Shown: piece after piece, positions 30,440 to 37,852 of the stretch
Layout of the letters: the number at the start of each line of letters is the position of its first letter
How positions within the stretch are numbered: the stretch's first letter is position 1
Source: Tritrichomonas foetus
Lineage: Eukaryota > Parabasalia > Tritrichomonadida > Tritrichomonadidae
Reading direction: 5' to 3'
DNA: 37,852 nt
NCBI GenBank assembly: GCA_001839685.1
Contig: MLAK01001371.1
Coordinates: 61,714 to 99,565, forward strand
Position numbers and translations under genes: made by a program
The notes under the pieces: model-generated
Seen by the model: the letters and a program-made list of their open reading frames with translations, nothing else
The model's database searches: none
Told to the model about the DNA's origin: nothing

Positions 30440-30800
30440 ACTTGTGAATGGGTTTGAAATCAAGAGTTGAAAGAATTTAATTGTAGTAGAATCATTGAAA
30501 TGATGGCCTTTCAGATTGTTCATATCGTGGAAATCGATTTATCATTTGATGTGTTAGTTTTGTGACTTCTTCATGGATGGAAGATATTCAACATAAAGTG
30601 AAGTGCCTTAAGCCTGACTAGAAAATGTAAAGCCTGTACATGCTTCAATACAAGGATGATGAATACTTGACAATATTTCATATTCTTTAAGGATTTGTTG
30701 AATATCTTCAGCATTTGACTGATGACGAGTTTTCTTGACATAATAAGCATTATTCTTTTCATCATATGCTTTGCTAACTCACGAGGTAGAATCACAACTC
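30440..30800 (-). pseudogene. Decayed protein kinase
   Basis: The minus strand at 30565-30790 still reads as the N lobe of a eukaryotic protein kinase. VSKAYDEKNNAYYVKKT resembles the end of the glycine loop and the VAIK-Lys strand. EYEILSSIHHPCI is the alpha-C helix and following strand. TGFTFSS, then GTSLYVEYLP, give the hinge region. In-frame stops (TGA at 30779-30781, TAA at 30608-30610) break it. Further on, in another frame, a piece ending SERPSFQ resembles the end of the kinase domain, so most of the C lobe, including HRD and DFG, is deleted. This is a relic of the large trichomonad kinome. The two ends are less certain than the N-lobe block. Confidence 0.65.
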
Positions 30801-31066
30801 AGATTCAAATATAGATCTATAGATCTATAATAATTCGTATGTGCTCATATCCACATTCTCCAATTAATCCATTTTTGAATGGTGATATCATTATTTTGTC
30901 AAAATCTGCTTGATTTGATTTCACATATGTGCACATGTTAAAAAGAAGAAGAAGAAGAAGAAGATTCAAAACAACATTGATTTAAATCATTGTTTTATTC
31001 ATGAAAAATAAAACAATTTGGTAATTTTTTTCTTACATTTAAATAACTCCGAAGTAGTAAATAGTT
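30801..31066. other. Short intergenic with (GAA)n microsatellite
   Basis: A run of seven to eight GAA/AAG triplets occupies about 30943-30963, preceded by the alternating CACATATGTGCACATGT. No gene. Confidence 0.7.
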
Positions 31067-32872
31067 TTACTGTTTGTATTTGCTCAAAAACGGGAATTGA
31101 AGTCGATCCTCATCAGAAATACCGCCTTTGTTCCATTTGTCGAGGTTTGTTCCATTATCAGCAATATCAAGTCCAATTACATGAGGTGATTTAATTTCAG
31201 GTGCATCGTCATTTCTTATTCTCACATTATATTCTTCACTGAATTTTTTAGTTTCGATTTGATCTGGCATTAAAACATCAGGATGGAAATTCTTCATTAG
31301 AAAGAGAATTAACTCAGGTGATGTGTTTGGCGCAATTTCATCTTTCATTTTAGGATCTGAAGCAATATTATTTGCCATGATTAAACATGAGACAAATTCT
31401 CGCAATAATGGCATTTCAATTCTTTCGTCAAAAATAAAAGCGGAAATCAAAGAATTCCAGAGAATCGCGTTACTGAATAGAAATCGAGATGGATTTGCAA
31501 TGAGCTTACATAGCATTCTATATTCAAGTTTTGTGAGGAATGTTTCCATTAAAAGTTGATTAATTCCTGGTGTGAAAGTAAAATGGCATTTAACACCATT
31601 AAAAACTTGTTTCAAATCTGAAAGCAATGGTTCCATTTCAAATTTAGCTGTAGAAAAGCGATTTATCAAAACATCAAACTTTTGTAGAATCGAAATGATA
31701 TAATTATCAAAAGATTTATCTAAACAACGTTTCATTCTTTCGATAAAATAATCTGGGTTTTCTTGACGCTTTGCTAGTAAAATTAGAAGTAAATCAGTAA
31801 GGAACCTGTCACGACTTGTAAATCTTTCAGATAGAATTGCATTTTCATACAAATCTACAAATTTATTAATATTTTCCGAGTTATCGTTATCATCAAATAC
31901 ATGTGCGTATAAAAGAGCAGAGAATAACGGGAATACTGGCGGTGGAAATGGAATAGTTTCATCATCATCAATATAAGTTGCTGGATCTTGCATTTTCCAA
32001 ATTCGACTCACAATTGATGTAATAATGTCTGAATAATCAGGAGATTCTTTCTTAAATATTGGCACAGATGGTGTTGAAGTATTTGTTGTTGAAGCAACTG
32101 GTGTTGTTGAAGCAACTGGTGTTGTTTCATTCTGTTGTTTCGATTCATTTTTAGAACGATCACTTTTCTTATCATTTTTATCTTTTTTGTCATGCTTGTG
32201 ATGTTTTGAATGCTTTTTATCTTTACTTTTATCTTTATCTTTATTTTTATCTTTATTTTTACTTTTACTCTTACTCTTACTCTTTTTCTTTCCTTTCCTG
32301 TGCTTGCCATCATCACTTTCATCACTATCAACCGGCGAGGCTCCTCCACGTCCGATTTCTGTGATGTCCCACTCGTCGAGTGCTGTTTTCATCTTATCTT
32401 GGGTATCACCAACAAAAGAAATATCATGCTCATCAACATTACCAACATCTGCAACTTTTCCTGTTTGAATCATTTGAAAGGTTGATTCAAGAACCGGTGC
32501 AATTGATCGACCACTTTCCATTTCAATTTTTTCTTTAATTGTATCTTTCTGATAATACTTACCAAGATCTAAAGTCAATTTTCCGTAAACTTTGTGATTT
32601 TTTTCATCTGTAAATCGTCTCAGAGCAATCTTTAAAATTTTGGCTCGAACTGTGCTGTCTTGCTTGCTTAAGTACATAGTGCATGGTATTTCAAAACGGG
32701 ATTCGTAATTCAACTTGTGATCTACGCCAACATCGATTCGATCTGTTTGGCCTTTTGTGCTGCCTCGCGCCCATTGAATATCGAACTGACCGGACATTTT
32801 CTGTTTTAAATCAGCATTATGAACTGTCCAATTCATAACGCATGGTATTTTCGTCCACTTATTTCGCATCAT
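31067..32872 (-). CDS. NT-C2 domain protein with Lys/Asp/Ser linker
   Basis: A 601-aa protein. Residues 1-140 fit the NT-C2 domain (EEIG1/EHBP1 type): the W-rich start MRNKWTKIP, IQWARGSTKGQT, FEIPCTMYL, KILKIALRRF, then a GKLTLDLGKYY strand and a Ser-rich loop. NT-C2 domains bind membranes or small GTPase-linked partners without needing Ca2+. An acidic Ser segment (180-189) leads into a repetitive charged linker (190-240) of Lys alternating with Ser, Asn or Asp, then a TPVAST duplication (251-262). The C-terminal 320 residues (from about 280) are helical, with PFPPPVFPLFSALLYAHVF, and may resemble the DIL-like region of myosin V tails; that is weak. Likely a trafficking or cytoskeleton adaptor. 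The linker DNA is a six-base slippage-prone repeat. Confidence 0.75.
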   Translation of the reverse strand: MMRNKWTKIPCVMNWTVHNADLKQKMSGQFDIQWARGSTKGQTDRIDVGVDHKLNYESRFEIPCTMYLSKQDSTVRAKILKIALRRFTDEKNHKVYGKLTLDLGKYYQKDTIKEKIEMESGRSIAPVLESTFQMIQTGKVADVGNVDEHDISFVGDTQDKMKTALDEWDITEIGRGGASPVDSDESDDGKHRKGKKKSKSKSKSKNKDKNKDKDKSKDKKHSKHHKHDKKDKNDKKSDRSKNESKQQNETTPVASTTPVASTTNTSTPSVPIFKKESPDYSDIITSIVSRIWKMQDPATYIDDDETIPFPPPVFPLFSALLYAHVFDDNDNSENINKFVDLYENAILSERFTSRDRFLTDLLLILLAKRQENPDYFIERMKRCLDKSFDNYIISILQKFDVLINRFSTAKFEMEPLLSDLKQVFNGVKCHFTFTPGINQLLMETFLTKLEYRMLCKLIANPSRFLFSNAILWNSLISAFIFDERIEMPLLREFVSCLIMANNIASDPKMKDEIAPNTSPELILFLMKNFHPDVLMPDQIETKKFSEEYNVRIRNDDAPEIKSPHVIGLDIADNGTNLDKWNKGGISDEDRLQFPFLSKYKQ

Positions 32873-33638
32873 TGATGAGGTAATAATTTTTCAGTAAAAA
32901 TTATTAATTATATACTTTATAATTAACGACGATCAAAAATGATTCAAATGTGTATTTTTATCGTCATTTGTCATAAAGTCGCAATTGAAGTAATTGACAA
33001 TATTAATTACATTCTTGATTATGCGAAAAGTGAAAATCACACACAAATAAAGCAAAATTGAAGATATCAGCACATAAAAATATCATATTTTACGAAAAAA
33101 AGATTAATTTTGAAATTTTCCTTCTCTAGATGAAATATTTTATATATCTTATTCATTATATAACATATGATTGTGTTATTCAGCACAAACAGTATTTTTA
33201 GTGTTTCACCACTAATTATTTCTATCTGATTCATTTGTATTCCTTTATCAAGTTTAGAAATCGTGATTGCAAATGTAATATATAATTATAAATGTTTATG
33301 AAATATTAAGATGATAATATAATGATTTATAATTCACAAAAAAAGTGAAAAATTGTATATGTGAAAATCTAGAGATTGGTGATCACAATATATTTAACAA
33401 TATGTGAATATTGCAAACAAAAACTTTCACAACATCATAAGAACCAAACTTTTGAGTGACAAATGTATCACTTTTAATGAAAAATGTCAGGAAATTGGTT
33501 GGAATTTCAATTTGGTGAAAGGAAAAAATGATCATCAAAATTGATAATTTAATGAAATTTTAATGAAATGAAAGAATAAAATAATTTTCTAATTTCCGCA
33601 AAAAGTAACAAGAAGTTAATATATTAATGAATAATACT
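32873..33638. other. Intergenic, no gene seen
   Basis: AT-rich DNA upstream of the NT-C2 gene and downstream of the VPS9-like gene; no motif, repeat or RNA gene recognised. Confidence 0.5.
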
Positions 33639-34715
33639 TCATGGGCAATGATCATGAAAGTGTTCAATGTAATCAACAGCACCAATAAAAGTTGCTGACG
33701 CATGAATGAAAGAAGCAGAAAAGTTTAATGATTCACATGTTTTCAAAAATAAAGCAATTCCCTTGGCATTTAATGGTTGGTTCTCACAAAACATAAAAAT
33801 GAATGTAGTGAAGTAATCATCAAAATTAATAAGTTTTCCATTCAATACCTTCTTCAATACACCTTTGGTCACCATTGTAATCTTCCAAACATTTTCTATT
33901 ATATCGAATGGATCAATCAAATAATTCAAAGAATCAAACAAAGTTGAAACTCCAGCAAGATCTTTATGATTTCGATAGAATTCTTTCAAAGGTAGTTCAA
34001 AATAAGGATCATGGAAGAAATGTTTATCAAAATTCAAATCTTTAGGTGAACAATCCATCATTTTTAATATATTGAATTGCATCTGGTTTGAAGATACGTC
34101 TAAAATTGGAGACATTTCATAAAATTTAGTGAAAATTAATCTCGAAAGTGCACATTTCAATACTATTTTTTGGTATTTTGTTTCAAAGAAAAATTGTTTA
34201 CACAAATTCTCAAAATACATATTGAATGGTTCAAAATCTCCATATGTTAATTTTTTAGCAATTCCTTCTACAATTTTTGAGGGAACATATTTGGCTAAAA
34301 CTTCATCAAATTTTGAAGAAGGTGAATATCCAATATCATCAATACATAAATCCTCACATTCATTCATGGCTTGATATAAATCAATTTCTTTTATTTCTTG
34401 GAAATTATTAACAAGCAAACATGTAATTTTATTTTGAATCGCAGAAATTTTCCAGTCAATTTTTTTAATTTCTGAATTATTATTTAACAAATCATTATAA
34501 TAATGTTTCAATTCATCAATTTCAAAAGTCACTGGAATTTTTTGAATGATGAATGATTCACCAATTAATTGAAGTGATGTAAGTTCATCCAATATTAATA
34601 ATAAAATTTTTTTGCATATTTGTGATTTTTTAGATTGAAGAGAATTTAGCTTTTTTTGGAAAAATAAATAAAGTGTGAGATCAAATTTGATGATTGGCTG
34701 AAATTTTCCATTCAT
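33639..34715 (-). CDS. VPS9-like domain protein (putative Rab5-type GEF), frame after the in-frame stop
   Basis: From the first ATG after the internal stop this is 358 aa. The C-terminal half (about residues 185-353) resembles a VPS9 domain, which activates Rab5-family GTPases on endosomes. There is a helical core, PKDLNFDKHFF, then LINFDDYFTTFIFMF with the expected acidic pair before a hydrophobic helix. It ends in SFIHASATFIGAVDYIEHF, matching the terminal 'YYFTSL.AAV.FI' element. The usual Tyr there is not conserved, so GEF activity is uncertain. The same frame stays open upstream for another 53 codons to a TAA at 34875-34877 and then continues to an ATG at 35012. The full-length gene may therefore be interrupted; see the entry at 34716-35012. 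The listed GTG start at 34739 is not favoured. Confidence 0.65.
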   Translation of the reverse strand: MNGKFQPIIKFDLTLYLFFQKKLNSLQSKKSQICKKILLLILDELTSLQLIGESFIIQKIPVTFEIDELKHYYNDLLNNNSEIKKIDWKISAIQNKITCLLVNNFQEIKEIDLYQAMNECEDLCIDDIGYSPSSKFDEVLAKYVPSKIVEGIAKKLTYGDFEPFNMYFENLCKQFFFETKYQKIVLKCALSRLIFTKFYEMSPILDVSSNQMQFNILKMMDCSPKDLNFDKHFFHDPYFELPLKEFYRNHKDLAGVSTLFDSLNYLIDPFDIIENVWKITMVTKGVLKKVLNGKLINFDDYFTTFIFMFCENQPLNAKGIALFLKTCESLNFSASFIHASATFIGAVDYIEHFHDHCP

Positions 34716-35012
34716 AAATTTTTGTTTCTCATCATTCACATCAAAAGAATTTAATTCATTTTTCAGAATTGCTTTTGTGCAATTTTTGCAACTCTTATGA
34801 TTATTGTTTGGATTTTTATTTCGTCTAGAACTGCTATTATTTGAATTATTTAAAGTTACTAACTGTTTTTGGAATTAATTAATCTTTTGGATTTGTCTTG
34901 TCGTTTGTTTTAGAGATTTCGATAGATTTGGTGATGTTGGAGTTCCAACAACAAGAAATTTACCCGTACTGACATTAATTGGTGGATAGTTTATTTCTCG
35001 AGTTGATATCAT
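34716..35012 (-). pseudogene. 5' coding extension of the VPS9-like gene, broken by one TAA
   Basis: In the same minus-strand frame as the VPS9-like gene there are 99 codons, from ATG 35012 to 34716. Codons 1-45 read MISTREINYPPINVSTG..., a Ser/Thr/Pro-rich start, ending TTRQIQKIN. Codon 46 (34875-34877) is TAA. The frame resumes as FQKQLVTLNNSNNSSSRRN, then an Asn/Lys/Cys-rich piece running without a stop into the 33639-34715 gene. The polar composition on both sides is unlike nearby noncoding DNA. The simplest reading is one gene of about 457 codons with a nonsense mutation, for example from GAA or AAA. Readthrough, a sequencing error or a real start downstream are alternatives. Confidence 0.5.
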
Positions 35013-35816
35013 TAAATTTTGTGTTTATAAGTTTTCAGAATTTTCTATGTCATCTGATTTTTTTCAAACAATCATTCAATTTATTCAATAATATAAAATT
35101 CGTTTCAGAATCATATCAACATAAATAGCGAATTTTTGTTGAAAAACTTTAAAAATTGAATTATATCATAAAATAATTCATATTGATTATTTAAATAGAA
35201 TTCAAATAGTATAGAATATTTTGAATATAATGTTAGCGATCATGAGTCGTTGCTTTTTTCCATCCACAATGAACTTGAGATTCTATCTTCAATAAAATCA
35301 AAAATTCTACAGTTATTTCCTATCTTTTGCGACTATTAAGGCTCTATGGGGCCAGTAAAATCACCAATCTCACTCATCCCACTGGCAGGACAAAATGCGG
35401 ACGATTGGACAATGAATTATGGCTAGTTAGAAGAAAATAGTTCAAACTTACGAGAAATAGTTATATTTAATGCTTCGATACAATATTCAAAAAAAAAAAA
35501 AAAGAGAGGGAGATTCAATGAAAACATTCACAATTATATATAAATTTAGATGTCCATATCATTCAAGTATATAATTGACTTAAAGGAATAATCTGGGCAG
35601 ATTTTTCCTGGTCACCTCAAAATTTTTTACTGGCCATTTATAATGTCACTTTTTAGTGCTATTTCAAACACTTTCCTTTGCCAAAATGTAAAACTATTCT
35701 ATTGAAATTTTCATATGAATCACATTTCAACTATTCACCTGGCGGTATTGCTAGATTAAGAAATGTAGATATTAAACTTTATGATTGATGCTGTTTTGTA
35801 TTTTCTGGTAATACCA
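35013..35816. other. Intergenic with a coding-like remnant
   Basis: Plus-strand codons from about 35276 to 35446 read without a stop and end at TAG, with composition unlike chance: ISYLLRLLRLYGASK, ITNLTHPTGRTKCGRLDN, then ELWLVRRK. There is no ATG and the family is not recognised. GGCCAGTAAAA at 35350-35360 has an inverted copy at 35625-35635. A run of about 15 A lies near 35491. Otherwise AT-rich. Confidence 0.35.
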
Positions 35817-36614
35817 TTATTGTGGAGCACCATAAAATTGTGCTGGTGGTTGGATTCCTGGCTGGACAGCACCATATCCTGGATTCTGTGAATATCCAGC
35901 AATTGGTTGTTGTTGCTGAGGATATCCGCGCATTGTAGGGACTTGATTTGGCATGTACTGTGGAGGCATTTGTGGATAACCACCAAATTGTTGCATTGGC
36001 ATTTGATTAGGTGGATAACCGCCCATCATCATTTGCTGTTGTTGGTTTTGCATTGATTGTTCACCATTATATTGTTCATAGATTCCTGGATAAGCTTGAG
36101 GATTTGAATACATATTTGGCTGTGTATTTGATGGCATATTTGGTTGCATGTTTGACGGTATATTTGGTTGCATATTTGACGGTATATTCGGCTGATATTG
36201 TGGAAGACTTTTTGGACATTGTGTGAAAGGTGTGTCAGTTTCTTTACAGAGATGAAGAACCAGCCTGATCTTCCCGCCTTTTTTGACATTCCCAACAGGC
36301 ATCAAATTGTACAAATTTTCCGTCACAATTCCAAAAGGAAGATCAGAAAGTTTTATCATCAATTTAGAAATTGCTTCGTCTTTCGCGATAGTGTCATGGT
36401 CTTTCACCAGAATGTGAAGTAAATCAGAGAGTTGTTCTCCCACAGTGAATGAGAAAGTCTCATTCCAGACAGGATTGTAATTCGAATTTATAACTCGAGT
36501 TTTTTCGTATTTCTTGGAGGTGCCCATTTGGAGAATGCAATATGGATCCACTTTCCCGATAAGGTCCATTTTTGGAAGATCATTGGCCTCTACAACTTTC
36601 ACGTGAAGTTTCAT
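35817..36614 (-). CDS. C2 domain protein with Pro/Gln/Met-rich tail
   Basis: The start is the ATG at 36614 (265 aa); the frame runs to 36638 only through TTG. Residues 1-125 are a single C2 domain. All the usual Ca2+-binding aspartates are present: D17 and D23 in KMDLIGKVDPY, then D72, D74 and D79 in VKDHDTIAKDE. NPVWNETF and VGNVKKGGKIRLVL complete the fold. Ca2+-dependent binding to phospholipid is the expected role. The remaining 140 residues are low-complexity Pro/Gln/Asn/Gly/Met/Tyr, beginning with an eight-residue repeat (QPNIPSNM and variants, about 142-170). One-C2 proteins with such tails are a familiar trichomonad type. A TCACA about 30 bases upstream of the ATG may be the initiator. 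Confidence 0.9.
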   Translation of the reverse strand: MKLHVKVVEANDLPKMDLIGKVDPYCILQMGTSKKYEKTRVINSNYNPVWNETFSFTVGEQLSDLLHILVKDHDTIAKDEAISKLMIKLSDLPFGIVTENLYNLMPVGNVKKGGKIRLVLHLCKETDTPFTQCPKSLPQYQPNIPSNMQPNIPSNMQPNMPSNTQPNMYSNPQAYPGIYEQYNGEQSMQNQQQQMMMGGYPPNQMPMQQFGGYPQMPPQYMPNQVPTMRGYPQQQQPIAGYSQNPGYGAVQPGIQPPAQFYGAPQ

Positions 36615-36914
36615 TGACAGAAATAAAAATTGAGCCAATTTGTGAAGTATTGAATGATCTGCTTTCGACTTTTTCAGAAGAGTGATTCAATGAGAGTTTA
36701 CTTTTGTGACAAACTTGGCTATTTACCCATTGAAAACCAAGACATGTCATCATATCATTCATATCTTAGATTTTTCATCATAGATTTTTTATTAGTTGAG
36801 TAAAAGGAGATTTTAAAAAACTCTATTTTATAATTAGATAGACAAATTAAATATTCATGGAAATTATGAAAATTAAATAATTTCTTGTTGACAATATTAT
36901 AATTAACATATAAC
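36615..36914. other. Intergenic upstream of the C2 gene, flank of the hAT element
   Basis: AT-rich promoter-side DNA. Bases 36907-36914 (CATATAAC) directly abut the candidate hAT terminus and would be its 8-bp target duplication. Confidence 0.4.
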
Positions 36915-36932
36915 TAGGCCTGGGCTTTGATA

Positions 36933-37096
36933 TATCGATAATATCGAAGTTTAATTGTAACCACATATCGATATTTATCAAAATATCGGCAATATATCGA
37001 GTTTTCTATCATGATAAAAAAAATTATCAACAATATTTCGGATATCGATATATTTTTTGATATATTAATTATTTGATATATTTCAATATATCGATA
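36933..37096. repeat. Four TATCGATA subterminal boxes
   Basis: The 8-bp palindrome TATCGATA occurs at 36933-36940, 36966-36973, 37043-37050 and 37089-37096, with further near-copies such as ATATCGG and ATATCGAG between. The same density is not seen elsewhere in the window. These are probably transposase-binding sites of the hAT element. Confidence 0.7.
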
Positions 37097-37250
37097 AAAA
37101 AATAATATTTAAAGGAGTTAGATATAGTTATATTAATAATATATAAATCATATTTCTTTTATATATTCAGCAATTGTTAGTGGTTCAATTGCAATAAGTT
37201 ATACTATCGATCATTGTAAGGTTCTCAGTTCAAGTTACAGCGAATGCGAT

Positions 37251-37324
37251 ATTTTCCATTCATGTTAGAAATTGTGGCGGCAATTTCTTAAGCACTCCGC
37301 CAGGTGCTAATTGAATTGGAAAAT
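37251..37324. repeat. Imperfect hairpin inside the hAT 3' region
   Basis: The arm at 37251-37280 (beginning ATTTTCCATT and ending GTGGCGG) is imperfectly complementary to 37297-37324 (CCGCCAGG... to AATTGGAAAAT), around a loop of about 16 bases. The strongest pairs are GGCGG with CCGCC and ATTTTCCA with TGGAAAAT. Confidence 0.5.
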
Positions 37325-37384
37325 GGTCGAATTCATTGAAAAATTGAATGAGGATCTAAATAGATAGTCAAAAACCACATCCTA

Positions 37385-37443
37385 GACCTTCCAATGGGGA
37401 ATAGGACGAATCTCTTTCTGGTCCTATTCCCCAACGGAAGGTC
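37385..37443. repeat. Long near-perfect hairpin inside the hAT 3' region
   Basis: The 23-base arms 37385-37407 and 37421-37443 pair with only two mismatches around a 13-base loop (37408-37420). The core arm TGGGGAATAGGAC pairs perfectly with GTCCTATTCCCCA. It is richer in G/C than its surroundings and lies about 60 bases beyond the transposase stop codon on its 3' side, so it may form a stable RNA stem. Confidence 0.8.
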
Positions 37444-37504
37444 GACGTCAAATAAATAAGTAAAAAAAAAAAAAAAAGTTTTTGCTTTCACTTTTTTAGA
37501 AAAT

Positions 37505-37852
37505 TTAAGTTATAAAAGTATTTGCAAGTGTCTGATTAGTAACTATCATCATTGAATCTGATATCTTATTAGGACTCATTGATAGTCTAGATATTCCTAT
37601 CACCCTTTTAGCTTTGCTGAATTGTCTCTCTGCGTCAGCACTGGTGGCAGGTTGGAGTAGTAAATGAATTGCCATACGTGATAATGTAGGTATTGTCAGT
37701 CTATTTGAATTCCAAAACTCATAAACATTTCCATCGTCATTCCCTCGGAAATTGAGTAACATGTTGGAATAAACTTCCAATTCATTAACTTGCACCCTTT
37801 GTGCATCTCGAAAGTGAGTAAATGTGAATCCATATTGAAATGCTGATCCATC
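37505..37852 (-). CDS. hAT transposase, C-terminal part (partial)
   Basis: Open to the right edge of the window; 115 codons plus stop are visible. The sequence holds the hAT dimerisation domain: VYEFWNSNRLTIPTLSR, then AIHLLLQPATSADAERQFSKA, then RLSMSPNKISDSMMIVTNQ. The Pro-Ala-Thr-Ser-Ala...Glu-Arg-Phe-Ser block is diagnostic of the family, and the usual end after the Asn/Gln-rich helix is present, so the C terminus looks complete. A GTG at 37795 is not a start; the frame simply continues upstream. The catalytic DDE residues lie outside the window, so whether this copy is active cannot be judged. Confidence 0.85.
   Translation of the reverse strand, partial: DGSAFQYGFTFTHFRDAQRVQVNELEVYSNMLLNFRGNDDGNVYEFWNSNRLTIPTLSRMAIHLLLQPATSADAERQFSKAKRVIGISRLSMSPNKISDSMMIVTNQTLANTFIT

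Larger units (their letters stand above)
36915..37852 (-). mobile_element. hAT-family DNA transposon, 3' part, cut by the window edge
   Basis: A transposase C terminus on the minus strand ends at 37505. About 590 bases beyond it, TAGGCCTGGGC (36915-36925) is followed by four TATCGATA boxes at 36933, 36966, 37043 and 37089. A short T/C-A-start terminus with GGGC and repeated TATCGATA next to it is a recurring design in hAT elements, where such boxes are transposase-binding subterminal sites. I infer 36915 as the 3' terminus. The 5' end lies outside the window, so inverted-repeat matching cannot be tested here. Confidence 0.6.

Noticed and set aside
32008..32349. 113-codon minus-strand frame rich in Leu/Gln and Lys/Val
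   Set aside because: It is a frame-shifted reading of the low-complexity linker of the NT-C2 gene.
37170..37260. tRNA-like stretch (TAGTGGTTCAATTGC ... GTTCAAGTTA)
   Set aside because: The T-arm stem does not pair, and no acceptor stem can be formed around it.

Overview
The window looks like nuclear DNA from a trichomonad, most likely Tritrichomonas. It is very AT-rich with the standard code, and every recognisable gene is one uninterrupted reading frame. Several start codons lie just downstream of a TCA(C/T)(A/T) initiator-like motif. The gene set fits that lineage: a two-repeat Myb protein, a C2 protein with a P/Q/G/M-rich tail, a PPP phosphatase, long alpha-solenoid proteins, an NT-C2 protein, a VPS9-like protein and a hAT transposase. 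The species call is inference.

Region by region. 1-231: an 18-bp tandem array cut by the window edge, then a short G/C-rich hairpin. 795-1832: a MINDY-type deubiquitinase with a polybasic tail and a CaaX-like end. 2200-9250: a loose cluster of one membrane-anchored DUF3431-like family, with two intact genes (2200-3057 minus, 7355-8251 plus) and two decayed relics (6085-6542 plus, about 8995-9250 minus) in otherwise noncoding DNA. 9770-10396: a single-pass surface protein with a cyclophilin-like (Cyclophil_like2-type) domain. 10753-12009: a PP1-like phosphatase. 12737-13384: a disordered RGG/Asn-rich protein. 13786-15009: an Old Yellow Enzyme-type oxidoreductase. 15323-16627 and 16959-21209: two convergent helical-repeat proteins of 434 and 1416 aa. 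22584-23624: a type II membrane HtrL/YibB-like putative glycosyltransferase. 23625-27433: almost empty. 27434-28405: Myb. 29057-29803: HAD phosphatase. About 30440-30800: a protein kinase relic. 31067-32872: NT-C2 protein. 33639-35012: a VPS9-like gene whose natural reading frame carries one in-frame TAA. 35817-36614: C2 protein. 36915 to the right edge: the 3' part of a hAT element, with a candidate terminus, four TATCGATA boxes, two hairpins and the transposase C terminus.

There is no operon logic; genes are individually promoted housekeeping, signalling or trafficking genes among decayed family members and mobile DNA. No clearly new multi-gene system is visible. The observations most worth checking are the nonsense codon in the VPS9-like gene, the hAT end architecture, the expanding and decaying DUF3431-like family, the membrane-anchored cyclophilin-like protein and the potentially prenylated MINDY enzyme. 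Several listed ORF starts use TTG or GTG; I moved these to the first plausible ATG.
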